Below are positions 27,820-36,744 of a DNA stretch of 64,000 nucleotides, piece by piece. This stretch comes from Erwinia_E haradaeae_C (GTDB taxonomy: Bacteria > Pseudomonadota > Gammaproteobacteria > Enterobacterales > Enterobacteriaceae). The number at the start of each line of letters is the position of its first letter. Positions within the stretch are counted from its first letter, which is position 1. A program made the position numbers and the translations under genes. The DNA is taken from NCBI RefSeq assembly GCF_900698995.1, contig NZ_LR217735.1, positions 434,001-498,000 of the forward strand, in the 5' to 3' direction. A model generated the notes under the pieces. The model did no database searches. It was not told where the DNA came from and was given only the letters and a program-made list of their open reading frames with translations.

Positions 27820-29583
27820 ATGGAATCCGCACAAAAAACCATTGCTTATCTTAAAACTCTTCTCAGAAATTATCAATATCAATATTATGTGATAAATGAA
27901 CCAGACATACCTGATGCAGAATATGATCGTCTGATGGAGAATCTTCGTCAATTAGAGACCGAAAATCCTAATCTTCTGACACAGGATTCCCCAACCCAAT
28001 GTATAGGCGGATCTTGTTTAAGTAGCGTTTTTAAACAAGTTCATCATAAAATTCCGATGTTATCTCTAGATACTGTATCAGATGAGAGCAGTTTTCTCGC
28101 TTTCTATCAGCGGCTGAAAAAAAGATTAAACATTAGTAGTAACATTACATTATGTTGTGAGCTTAAGCTAGATGGTTTAGCAGTTAGCTTATTGTATCTC
28201 AATGGCAGGCTGGTTAGGGCGTCTACTCGCGGTGATGGACTGATTGGGGAAGATATTACTGCTAACGTTAGAACTATTAGTATTATTCCAAAACATCTCA
28301 TAGGTAATAATATTCCAGATTATCTAGAGGTACGCGGAGAGGTATTTATGTCGCATGCAGGATTTAAAAAAATAAATCAGGCAGCCTATAGAGATGGACA
28401 TAAAATCTTCTCCAATCCGCGTAATGCTGCTTCTGGTTCTTTGCGTCATTTAGATCCTTGTATTACAGCAAAACGTCCTCTAACCTTTATGTGTTATGGG
28501 TTGGGTTTTTCTAAAGGTAGAGCAATGCCATGTAGTCATATAGCTTGTTTGCAATATTTTAAGGTTTGGGGATTACCGGTGAGTAATTATATGCGCCTTT
28601 GTTACTCTTCTAGAGAAGTAATTAGATTTTATCATGATGCGGAAATAAATCGTCCATTTTTTGGTTTTGATATTGATGGGATAGTAATTAAGGTAGATAA
28701 TTTGGAATTACAAAGAAAAATAGGTTCTTCTTCGCATGCTCCAAGATGGGCAATAGCTTTTAAGTTTTTAGCACAAGAAGTTATGACGAGAGTAAATAAT
28801 GTAGAATTTCGAGTAGGTCGAACTGGAGTGATTACGCCGGTTGCACAATTAGAACCTATTCGAATCGCAGGAGTGCTTGTAAGTAGAGCAACCTTGCATA
28901 ATATGCATGAAATTGATCGACTTGGATTAAAAATTGGAGATAACGTTGTCATTCGTAGGGCTGGTGATGTCATCCCGCAAATAATTAGTGTTGTAAAATC
29001 TGACATTGATGCTCATCCAATTTTAAAAAGTATTACTGTTCCAAAACAGTGCCCAGGATGTGGTTCTAAAATACAGTTTATATCAAGTGAATCAACTGTA
29101 CGCTGTACAGGTGGTTTATCTTGTCCAGCGCAGCGTAAGAGTGCTATAAGGCATTTTGCTTCTCGTAAAGCATTAAATATTAATGGCATAGGTAAAAAAA
29201 TAATTGATCAGTTAGTGGATAAAGAATATATAAATAATCCAGCTGATCTTTTTATGCTTACAATAGATCAACTTATCAGTTTAGAGGGTGTTGGACAAAA
29301 GTTAGCACAGAATATAATAGATGCATTGATTATCTCAAAAAAAACTACTTTTGCGCGTTTTATATACGCTTTAGGAATAAGCAAGATTGGATTAGTTGCA
29401 GCAGAAAATCTTGCATCTTATTTTGTTACATTAAATCTTCTTCTATCAGCTGATTTAAAGACATTAAGTTCAGCTCATGGTATTGGTCAAGCAGCTGCAA
29501 ATCATTTAAAAGAGTTTTTTGATAACGCAAGTAATCGTGAGATCATTCGTGTTTTAGTAGTAGAAGTTGGGATTTACTGGTAG
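27820..29583 (+). CDS. ligA: NAD-dependent DNA ligase, BRCT domain lost
   Basis: LigA seals nicks using NAD+ in replication and repair. The Ia domain (YYVINEPDIPDAEYDRLM), the adenylation domain with the active lysine in CELKLDGLAVSLLY, the OB-fold, the four-cysteine zinc finger (CPGCGSKI...CTGGLSCPAQ) and the HhH repeats are all present. The protein stops after V-E-V-G-I-Y-W with TAG-TAA, at 587 residues instead of about 671, exactly before the BRCT domain. A decayed BRCT coding sequence follows (29584-29820), so this is a nonsense truncation. Ligases of this family usually stay catalytically active without BRCT, with weaker DNA binding. Confidence 0.95.
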   Translation: MESAQKTIAYLKTLLRNYQYQYYVINEPDIPDAEYDRLMENLRQLETENPNLLTQDSPTQCIGGSCLSSVFKQVHHKIPMLSLDTVSDESSFLAFYQRLKKRLNISSNITLCCELKLDGLAVSLLYLNGRLVRASTRGDGLIGEDITANVRTISIIPKHLIGNNIPDYLEVRGEVFMSHAGFKKINQAAYRDGHKIFSNPRNAASGSLRHLDPCITAKRPLTFMCYGLGFSKGRAMPCSHIACLQYFKVWGLPVSNYMRLCYSSREVIRFYHDAEINRPFFGFDIDGIVIKVDNLELQRKIGSSSHAPRWAIAFKFLAQEVMTRVNNVEFRVGRTGVITPVAQLEPIRIAGVLVSRATLHNMHEIDRLGLKIGDNVVIRRAGDVIPQIISVVKSDIDAHPILKSITVPKQCPGCGSKIQFISSESTVRCTGGLSCPAQRKSAIRHFASRKALNINGIGKKIIDQLVDKEYINNPADLFMLTIDQLISLEGVGQKLAQNIIDALIISKKTTFARFIYALGISKIGLVAAENLASYFVTLNLLLSADLKTLSSAHGIGQAAANHLKEFFDNASNREIIRVLVVEVGIYW

Positions 29584-29820
29584 TAATTATATATTATATA
29601 TAAAAAATACAGAAAAAGTAATAAAAAATTTTGCTATTAAACTATGATAATTAGCGTATTATTTGATGATTTTTAGAATATATTTCTTTATCGCGTAAGT
29701 GTATGCATAGCTACATTAAGTTATTTATTTTTTACAACCGTTTATCTCATTATTACTAGAAATATATCATAGGATCTTGGTATATAATTGATCAGTTTTT
29801 TAAAAAAATCTAAAAGATCA
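29584..29820 (+). pseudogene. ligA: Decayed BRCT domain of ligA
   Basis: In the frame one base off ligA, F-A-I-K-L-*-*-L-A-Y-Y-L (from 29630) fits the BRCT start F-A-G-K-T-V-V-L-T-G-S-L. At 29773 D-L-G-I-*-L-I fits E-L-G-I-E-V-I near its end. The distance to the last ligA codon (W at 29578) is within a few bases of expectation. Stops and a frameshift prevent fusion to LigA. Confidence 0.6.
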
Positions 29821-30847
29821 GAAAGCGATAAGTCTAGTTACATAGTATCTATTTTTTTATTTATAATATATAGATATTATATCTAACATCTACGATGGTG
29901 AAATCTTAATTGATTATTGCATATTAAAATAAAATTGATAGTTTATCAAAACTAGAATGCATGAAAATGCACTACATGCATATATATCTAAATTTATGCT
30001 TATTTATTAGAGATTAATCGATAAAGCTACAATATCATGCTTACTTGATGCTAAATATTGTCTTTAAAAATAAAATATAGTTTTAGTATATATTAAAAAT
30101 AGATTAAATCATCAGGTTGTTCAAAAATGTTATATTTTTTCTGTATGCATGATACACGAAAATAATATGAAAAATATATATAGTGATTCACTGTGAATCT
30201 TCTAAACTTTTAATATTTTTTAGATTCTAATAAGAAGTTTTAATTCTTGATTTGGTAATTTAAAATAGGTTTCATTTATCATAATTTAGATTTTATTTTA
30301 AACTTAGAAGTATTATTTTGGTTTTTTTGTTTAACTTATGCCATTTTAAGAGATATGATATAAGTAAAATAAATGTGCATATAGTAATATTAACAATTCA
30401 AATCATCAAGGTGTTGATCTTAATATTTTTATATATTTATGAATATTATTCTTATTGTGATATCAAAAAATTAAGCAACTTCAGTCTAAATATTTTTAAC
30501 GTGATTAACATATTGCATTAATAATTTTAATTTTAATGCAGTGTTATTCTGATTAATAAATATTAATAATCTTTATGAATTCTATTATGATAGTGATAGT
30601 CATATAGATAACTATCTATATAATAAGTTCTCATCAATATTCTAACAAAATTCTTCTTGTAGTGTATTAATGTGTATTAATGACATTTGATTTTTGCGTC
30701 ATGTATTGTTTTATTTTAGATATGAGTATTACAGGGGGTTATTTAAGATTTAACAGTCCGCTGGTGATTTCAAACTAAAAAAATTATAACATAAACTATT
30801 AAAAATATAATGATATTGATAAAAATCATAGTATCTTGGCAAGAGGA

Positions 30848-30876
30848 ATACTGTTTTATTTTCAATAAAACAGTAT
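30848..30876 (+). terminator. 13-bp hairpin with downstream T-run, probably relic
   Basis: The arms atactgttttatt (30848-30860) and aataaaacagtat (30864-30876) enclose only ttc and are followed by aattttt. It has the form of an intrinsic terminator on the plus strand, but no intact gene lies upstream within 1.2 kb. It may have ended clpP or another lost gene. Confidence 0.4.
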
Positions 30877-31329
30877 AATTTTTATAAAAAATTTAATATT
30901 TTTTTATAAAGCAATATAAAAGGATTAAATCTGATTTGCATCATTTTTAAAAATAACTTTAGATCAGTATAGATTGTTACTATATGAGTAACTTTGTTAG
31001 CTTTATGTTTTTTAAAAAACTTGCCTTATTTCACAAGTTATTATACGAAGCATAATGAAGCGGATAGACCTAAAAAATAATTTTTAAAAATTTTTATTTA
31101 ATCCCTAAGGATTTAGATTTAATAGTCCCACATATTTTATGTAATACATAAACGTGCTATCTTTGATATATTTAAAGAGTAAATGCTGACTCTTTTTTCT
31201 AAAAGGTAGCACAGATTGTTTACATGTATAAAATGGAACTGCATTCCTTATTTAATATAGTTTGATAGGATGTAGTCGGTATTGAATACCATAAGCTAGT
31301 CGTTAATTTGATACAACAATCCATAAATA

Positions 31330-31715
31330 AACCCATGGAATCAAATTACTACTCAATATCTAACGATATGTCTAACTATATTTCTAACTATATTTCTAGC
31401 TATATTAAAGTAAAGTTTTTAATCTTGACTATAGTTGAATAGGTTTATAGCTTTTATTTTTTAGTAAAGAAAATAATAATTATAGATGTGATAGATGTAT
31501 TTTCGCGTAATCTTTCTAAAAAATAAAATATTACTTTCAATTTTATTTTTGTAATTTATTTATATGATGTGTGTTATTGTAATCTATATTATGATATATA
31601 ATAATAAAATGATTACTTGATAAAATATGGAATTATTCAATCAGATTATATTATACATAAATCGTATAGAAGAAAAATGATAGAAAGACATAGAATATAC
31701 ATAATATGTAATTAG
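31330..31715 (+). pseudogene. clpX: Remnant of ATP-dependent unfoldase clpX (3' part)
   Basis: From 31571 one frame reads V-L-L-*-S-I-L-*-Y-I-I-I-K-*-L-L-D-K-I-W. It keeps register with ClpX [20 protein letters not shown], then N-Y-S-I at 31631 fits D-E-S-V. Across 22 codons no indel is needed, and many changes are single G/C to A/T steps (M to I, E to K, D to N). An earlier I-T-T-Q-Y-L near 31350 may fit V-A-T-L-N-E-L. clpX lies just before lon in enterics. The gene is dead. Confidence 0.52.
31371..31406. repeat. Three tandem copies of a 12-bp unit
   Basis: The unit tctaactatatt occurs twice perfectly and a third time with one change (tctagctatatt). It lies inside the clpX remnant and is a slippage product in decayed DNA. 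Confidence 0.9.
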
Positions 31716-31990
31716 ATTTATATTACTAAAACTAAATAATTTCCTTAATTTATTTAGTTTATATAAGAATATAATTCTATAAACAATATCTGTATAATGA
31801 GTTGTCAATGAATTTTTTAATATCATATCTTTTATATAAAGATTATGATATGTATTTATTTTGATATAAATATTTATTTATATTATTTAGTTTTATTGTC
31901 TTACGTAATTTGCTATTTTATTTTACAATATTTATTAAAAATTATGAGGCCTAATTCACTTTGGCCAAAATGAAAATAAGAGAGAGCTTT

Positions 31991-34339
31991 ATGAATCCTG
32001 AGTGTTCTGAATTCATCGAAATCCCTGTCTTACCGTTACGAGATGCAGTGGTTTATCCGCATATGGTTATCCCGTTATTTGTAGGACGTGAAAAAGCCAT
32101 TTGTTGTATAGAAACTGCTATTAATCATGACAAAAAGATTATTCTCGTTGCTCAAAAAGAATCTGTAACGGATGAACCTAGCATTCAGGATCTTTTTTTG
32201 GTTGGAACCGTTTCCTCGATTTTACAGATACTAAAATTACCGGATGGCACTGTAAAAGTCTTAGTTGAAGGATTACAACGTGTTAAAATTACTACTTTAT
32301 GTGATCATGGTGATTATTTTACAGCTAAAGCTAAGTATTTAGTATCTCCAGTAATGGAAGCGAAAGAGCAAGAAGCGCTAGTACGTTCCGCAATTGATCA
32401 ATTTGCAGGGTATATAAAACTTAATAAAAAAATTCCACTTGAAGTGTTAACGTCACTTAATAATATTGATGATGCCGCGCGTCTTTCTGATACCGTGGCA
32501 GCTCATATGACATTAAAGCTTTCTGAAAAACAGTCTATTCTGGAGATGTCAGACGTTAGTAAACGTTTAGAATACTTGATGGCTCTGATGGAATCAGGGA
32601 TGGAATTACTGCAAGTTGAAAAACGTATTCGTGCTCGTGTAAAAAAACAAATGGAAAAAAGTCAGCGAGAGTACTATTTAAATGAACAGATAAAGGCAAT
32701 TCAAAAAGAATTAGGTGATATAGAGGATACACCTGATGAAAATGAAGCCTGGAGGCGCAAGATTGACCGAGCTAGAATGCCACAGGAAGCGCGAGAAAAA
32801 ACCGAAGCTGAGTTAAACAAGTTAAAAATGATGTCACCTATGTCAGCAGAATCCACTGTTGTTCGTAGTTATATTGATTGGATGATACAAGTTCCATGGT
32901 ATAATCGTAGCAAGATGAAAAAAGATTTACAAAAAGCACAAGAAACATTGGATACTGATCATTTTGGATTAACTGTTGTGAAAGACAGAATACTGGAGTA
33001 TTTAGCTGTTCAGAGTCGAGCTAGTAAAATAAAAGGACCAATCCTTTGCTTAGTCGGTCCTCCAGGAGTAGGTAAAACTTCCTTGGGTCAGTCTGTTGCT
33101 AAAGCAACTGGAAGAAAATATGTGCGCATGGCATTAGGTGGGATGCGTGATGAAGCGGAGATTCGTGGCCATCGCCGTACTTATATTGGTTCTATGCCTG
33201 GAAAAATTATTCAAAAGATAACTAAAGCAGGAGTAAAAAATCCATTATTTTTACTAGATGAGATTGATAAAATGTCATCGGATATGCGTGGTGACCCATC
33301 TTCAGCTCTTCTTGAAGTACTAGATCCAGAACAAAATGTTGCTTTTAATGATCATTATCTAGAGGTTGATTATGACCTTTCGGATGTCATGTTTCTCGCA
33401 ACCTCTAATTCAACGAATATCCCAGCAGCACTATTAGATCGAATGGAAGTGATTTGGTTATCTGGTTATACAGAAGATGAAAAACTTAATATTGCTAAAC
33501 GGCATTTATTATCTAAGCAATTCGAGAGAAATGCATTAAAAAAAGATGAATTAATTATTGATGAAAGCGCACTGATTAGTATTATTCGGTACTATACACG
33601 TGAAGCTGGTGTAAGAAATTTAGAGAGAGAACTATCAAAATTATGTCGTAAGGCAGTTAAGACACTTCTTATAGATAAAACTATCAAGAAGATTGCAATT
33701 AACCCTGACAATTTAAAAGATTATCTTGGTGTCCAACGTTATGATTATACTCGTGTTGACTCTCATAATCGTGTAGGTCAGGTTACGGGGTTAGCATGGA
33801 CTACATTTGGTGGTGGTGACCTGCTAACAATTGAAGCAGCTTGTGTACCTGGTAAAGGAAAGCTTACTTACACAGGATCATTGGGTGAAGTTATGCAAGA
33901 GTCGATTCAAGCTGCATTAACAGTAGTTCGCGCTCGGGCATCAAAATTAGGTATTAAAAATGATTTTTATGAAACAAAAGATATTCATGTGCATGTTCCA
34001 ACTGGAGCAACGCCTAAAGATGGTCCTAGCGCAGGTATTGCAATGTGTACGTCGCTTGTTTCATGTCTAACTGGTAATCCAGTGCGTTCTGATGTTGCTA
34101 TGACCGGTGAGATTACTTTACGCGGTCAAGTATTACCTATTGGCGGCTTAAAAGACAAACTATTAGCTGCCCGTCGTGGTGGCATTACAACCGTTTTAAT
34201 TCCAGAGGAAAATAAACGCGATCTGGAGGATATTCCAGATAATATTGTTTCCAATTTAGCCATTCATCCTGTCACATGTATTGAAGAAGTACTAGATTTA
34301 TCACTTCAGTTTAAAATACCTATTCCTTTATCTATATAA
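31991..34339 (+). CDS. lon: ATP-dependent protease Lon
   Basis: Lon is the soluble AAA+ protease that degrades misfolded and regulatory proteins. The N-terminal substrate domain begins M-N-P-E-C-S-E-F-I-E-I-P-V-L-P-L-R-D. Walker A is GPPGVGKTSLG, and Walker B ends in FLLDEIDKM. The protease dyad is Ser in PKDGPSAGIAM and Lys in GGLKDKLLAA. Full length is about 782 residues. The start is 31991: homology begins there, and the upstream AAGAGAGAGCT preserves the enteric lon ribosome-binding region. An ATG at 31961 adds ten unconserved residues. The flanking clpP-clpX and hupB of the ancestral cluster are gone or remnant, so Lon may carry more of the proteolysis. Confidence 0.96.
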   Translation: MNPECSEFIEIPVLPLRDAVVYPHMVIPLFVGREKAICCIETAINHDKKIILVAQKESVTDEPSIQDLFLVGTVSSILQILKLPDGTVKVLVEGLQRVKITTLCDHGDYFTAKAKYLVSPVMEAKEQEALVRSAIDQFAGYIKLNKKIPLEVLTSLNNIDDAARLSDTVAAHMTLKLSEKQSILEMSDVSKRLEYLMALMESGMELLQVEKRIRARVKKQMEKSQREYYLNEQIKAIQKELGDIEDTPDENEAWRRKIDRARMPQEAREKTEAELNKLKMMSPMSAESTVVRSYIDWMIQVPWYNRSKMKKDLQKAQETLDTDHFGLTVVKDRILEYLAVQSRASKIKGPILCLVGPPGVGKTSLGQSVAKATGRKYVRMALGGMRDEAEIRGHRRTYIGSMPGKIIQKITKAGVKNPLFLLDEIDKMSSDMRGDPSSALLEVLDPEQNVAFNDHYLEVDYDLSDVMFLATSNSTNIPAALLDRMEVIWLSGYTEDEKLNIAKRHLLSKQFERNALKKDELIIDESALISIIRYYTREAGVRNLERELSKLCRKAVKTLLIDKTIKKIAINPDNLKDYLGVQRYDYTRVDSHNRVGQVTGLAWTTFGGGDLLTIEAACVPGKGKLTYTGSLGEVMQESIQAALTVVRARASKLGIKNDFYETKDIHVHVPTGATPKDGPSAGIAMCTSLVSCLTGNPVRSDVAMTGEITLRGQVLPIGGLKDKLLAARRGGITTVLIPEENKRDLEDIPDNIVSNLAIHPVTCIEEVLDLSLQFKIPIPLSI

Positions 34340-34637
34340 TATATATATGGTATATTTCTATTTAACTATATCTTGTTGACAACTTTATATTTTACAACGC
34401 AGTTATAAATTATATCTTCACTTAGTACATAAGTCTATCAGGAATGATTCTGATCTTTTTTGAGGGACTAGAATTAGGATTTTTTTCTTTATCCTGACTC
34501 TAGTCTCTTTATAAGCTTATTAAGCATGCTAAATCAAATCATATATAAAACGTGAGTCATTTTAGAACTATATATGCACTTGTGATTCTAGATGATATCA
34601 ACATATGATATATACTGGTGATTAAAATACCGTAAAT
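34340..34637. other. Spacer between convergent lon and rpoD
   Basis: Just under 300 bases. It contains an isolated TTGACA (34376-34381) and the hairpin at 34464-34507. hupB, the usual gene after lon, is absent, and the remaining space between these two signals is too short to hold a remnant. Confidence 0.5.
34464..34507 (+). terminator. Probable lon terminator hairpin
   Basis: The left arm 34464-34480 pairs with 34491-34507 over 17 positions (two G-U pairs, one mismatch) around a T-rich 10-base loop, and TTTAT follows on the plus strand. It contains more G and C than its surroundings, unlike the chance AT palindromes. It could serve lon, or be the old terminator of the lost hupB. Confidence 0.5.
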
Positions 34638-36476
34638 CTAGTCGTCTAAAAAACTTTTTAAAACTTCTGATCGACTTGGATGACGTAACTTACGTAATGC
34701 TTTTGCTTCAATTTGACGAATACGTTCTCGAGTTACGTCAAATTGTTTTCCAACTTCTTCTAATGTGTGATCAGTATTCATATCGATCCCAAAACGCATG
34801 CGTAAAACTTTTGCTTCACGTGCAGTCAGTCCTTCTAGTACATCATATGTTGCAGCACGCAGACTCTCAGAAGTTGCGGAGTCCAGAGGAAGCTCTAACG
34901 CAGTATCTTCAATGAAATCACCAAGGTGTGAGTCTTCATCATCTCCAACCGGTGTTTCCATAGATATTGGTTCTTTAGCAATTTTCATTACTTTTCGAAT
35001 TTTATCTTCAGGTATAAGCATTCGCTCAGCTAACTCTTCCGGTGTTGGTTCGCGACCTATTTCTTGTAGCATCTGTCGTGAAATACGGTTTAATTTATTA
35101 ATGGTTTCAATCATGTGCACTGGAATACGAATTGTACGTGCCTGATCTGCGATAGATCTGGTAATCGCTTGGCGAATCCACCAAGTAGCATAGGTTGAAA
35201 ATTTATAACCGCGACGATATTCAAATTTGTCCACTGCTTTCATTAAACCAATATTACCCTCTTGAATTAGATCTAAAAATTGCAGACCACGATTAGTGTA
35301 TTTTTTAGCGATAGAAATTACTAACCTTAAATTCGCTTCCACCATCTCCTTTTTAGCTCGTCGTGCTTTTAATTCACCAATAGACATTCGACGGTTAATA
35401 TCTTTTACTTGCTCAATAGTTAAGCCAGTTTCCTGTTCAATTTCTTGAAGTTTTTTAAGGCTATATACTACGTCATTTGAAACGTCTTTGAGTTTTTCTG
35501 ACCATCGTTTATTCATGGTTATTGCAGTTTGTAGCCAATTATCATTGGTTTCATTACCGGTAAATAGAGTAATAAAGCTTTTTTTAGGCATTTTACACCA
35601 TTCTACACATAGCTTCATAATAAGACGTTCTTGTGTTCGGACACGTTCCATCATGATACGCATGCTATTTACTAGTAATTCAAATTGCTTTGGAACCAGT
35701 CGAAACTGTTTAAATACATCAGAGAGATTTTTTATTTCTTCAAGAGCATTAATATGACTACGGCTCCTAGATTTAATCACAGTACGAGTTATTTCATATT
35801 GATTTCTCAAAGCACTAAATTTTTCATGTGCTAATTCAGCATCAATGTTATGCTCATCATCTGACGTTTCATCATTAGAGTCATCATCTTCGTTCTCGCT
35901 GACCGCTTCTAAAGGAAGATCCGTGCCAATATGAGTGATAGTAGGTGGTATATCTATCTCTGCATTGGGGTCAACAAACCCAGTAATTAAATCAGAGAGA
36001 CGGGCTTCGTCTAATTGAACTTTTTCATACTGTTCTAAAAGGTATGTAATTGCTTCTGGGTATTCAGCAACAGAACATTGCACTTGATTAATGCCATCTT
36101 CAATTCGTTTAGCAATGTCAATCTCACCTTCACGTGTTAACAGTTCAACTGTGCCCATTTCACGCATGTACATACGCACTGGATCAGTTGTACGTCCAAT
36201 TTCAGACTCTACACTAGATAGAACTTGAGCGGCTGCTTCCACGGCATCTTCATCAGTATCATTGCTGTTTTCGTTTAGTATTAATTCATCGGCATCAGGT
36301 GCTTCTTCTACAACCTGAATGCCCATGTTGTTAATCATTTGAATGATATCTTCAAGCTGATCGGAATCTACAATATCATCGGGAAGATGATCATTGATCT
36401 CAGAATAGGTTAGATATCCTTGCTCTTTACCACGTGTAACAAGTAATTTAAGCTGAGACTGTGGGTTTTGCTCCAT
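34638..36476 (-). CDS. rpoD: RNA polymerase primary sigma factor (sigma 70)
   Basis: RpoD directs RNA polymerase to housekeeping promoters. The N-terminal region 1.1 (S-Q-L-K-L-L-V-T-R-G-K-E-Q-G-Y-L) and the acidic non-conserved region are present. Region 1.2 follows (DPVRMYMREMGTVELL). Region 2 contains NLRLVISIAKKYTNRG, LQFLDLIQEGNIGLMKAV and YATWWIRQAITRSI. Region 4 contains LTAREAKVLRMRFGI and the HTH TLEEVGKQFDVTRERIRQIE. The 612 residues are normal (613 in E. coli). It is last in the rpsU-dnaG-rpoD operon. No alternative sigma factor is in this window. Confidence 0.97.
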   Translation of the reverse strand: MEQNPQSQLKLLVTRGKEQGYLTYSEINDHLPDDIVDSDQLEDIIQMINNMGIQVVEEAPDADELILNENSNDTDEDAVEAAAQVLSSVESEIGRTTDPVRMYMREMGTVELLTREGEIDIAKRIEDGINQVQCSVAEYPEAITYLLEQYEKVQLDEARLSDLITGFVDPNAEIDIPPTITHIGTDLPLEAVSENEDDDSNDETSDDEHNIDAELAHEKFSALRNQYEITRTVIKSRSRSHINALEEIKNLSDVFKQFRLVPKQFELLVNSMRIMMERVRTQERLIMKLCVEWCKMPKKSFITLFTGNETNDNWLQTAITMNKRWSEKLKDVSNDVVYSLKKLQEIEQETGLTIEQVKDINRRMSIGELKARRAKKEMVEANLRLVISIAKKYTNRGLQFLDLIQEGNIGLMKAVDKFEYRRGYKFSTYATWWIRQAITRSIADQARTIRIPVHMIETINKLNRISRQMLQEIGREPTPEELAERMLIPEDKIRKVMKIAKEPISMETPVGDDEDSHLGDFIEDTALELPLDSATSESLRAATYDVLEGLTAREAKVLRMRFGIDMNTDHTLEEVGKQFDVTRERIRQIEAKALRKLRHPSRSEVLKSFLDD

Positions 36477-36744
36477 AAGGCTGTATCCATACTTCTAAAA
36501 ATTAGATTGATCTTGGACGGCCATCTGCCAAGAGTAATAGTATTAGGGTTGTGATGATGATCACAATACCCTATTCAAAAAATTATACATTTTTAATTCA
36601 ATTGGTAAAAATACCAACGTTTTATGTTAGCAATGGCTAAATTATTCTTTGCGTTATCAATAGAATGAATATTAAGCAATACTATTATTAATCACTTGTG
36701 GAATGTTTCTTTTTTCTATTATAGAAAAGTATTTGATAAATTAA

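Larger units (their letters stand above)
29821..31990. other. 2.2-kb AT-rich spacer before lon
   Basis: No intact gene. In enterics clpP and clpX precede lon. A clpX 3' remnant is visible near the right end (about 31330-31715). clpP was not recognised. A 13-bp terminator-like hairpin lies at 30848-30876 and a three-copy 12-bp repeat at 31371-31406. An open frame at 30318-30521 is low-complexity and judged spurious. Confidence 0.55.

Noticed and set aside
30318..30521. 67-codon open frame upstream of lon
   Set aside because: Low-complexity hydrophobic product, no ribosome-binding site, and it sits where clpP/clpX debris is expected.
31641..31826. 61-codon minus-strand frame just before lon
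   Set aside because: It overlaps the clpX remnant on the other strand, has AT-driven composition and shows no recognisable motif.
34376..34409. Functional promoter after lon
   Set aside because: TTGACA is perfect, but the nearest TATAAA is 22 bases away and no gene follows on that strand.
34676..35757. Several open frames antisense to rpoD
   Set aside because: They are shadows of the strongly conserved rpoD reading frame. None has a start signal or known family.
36540..36575. Hairpin between dnaG and rpoD as a terminator
   Set aside because: The stem agggt-ttgtgat has a bulge and no T-run on the minus strand. It may influence mRNA processing, but there is no support beyond base pairing.
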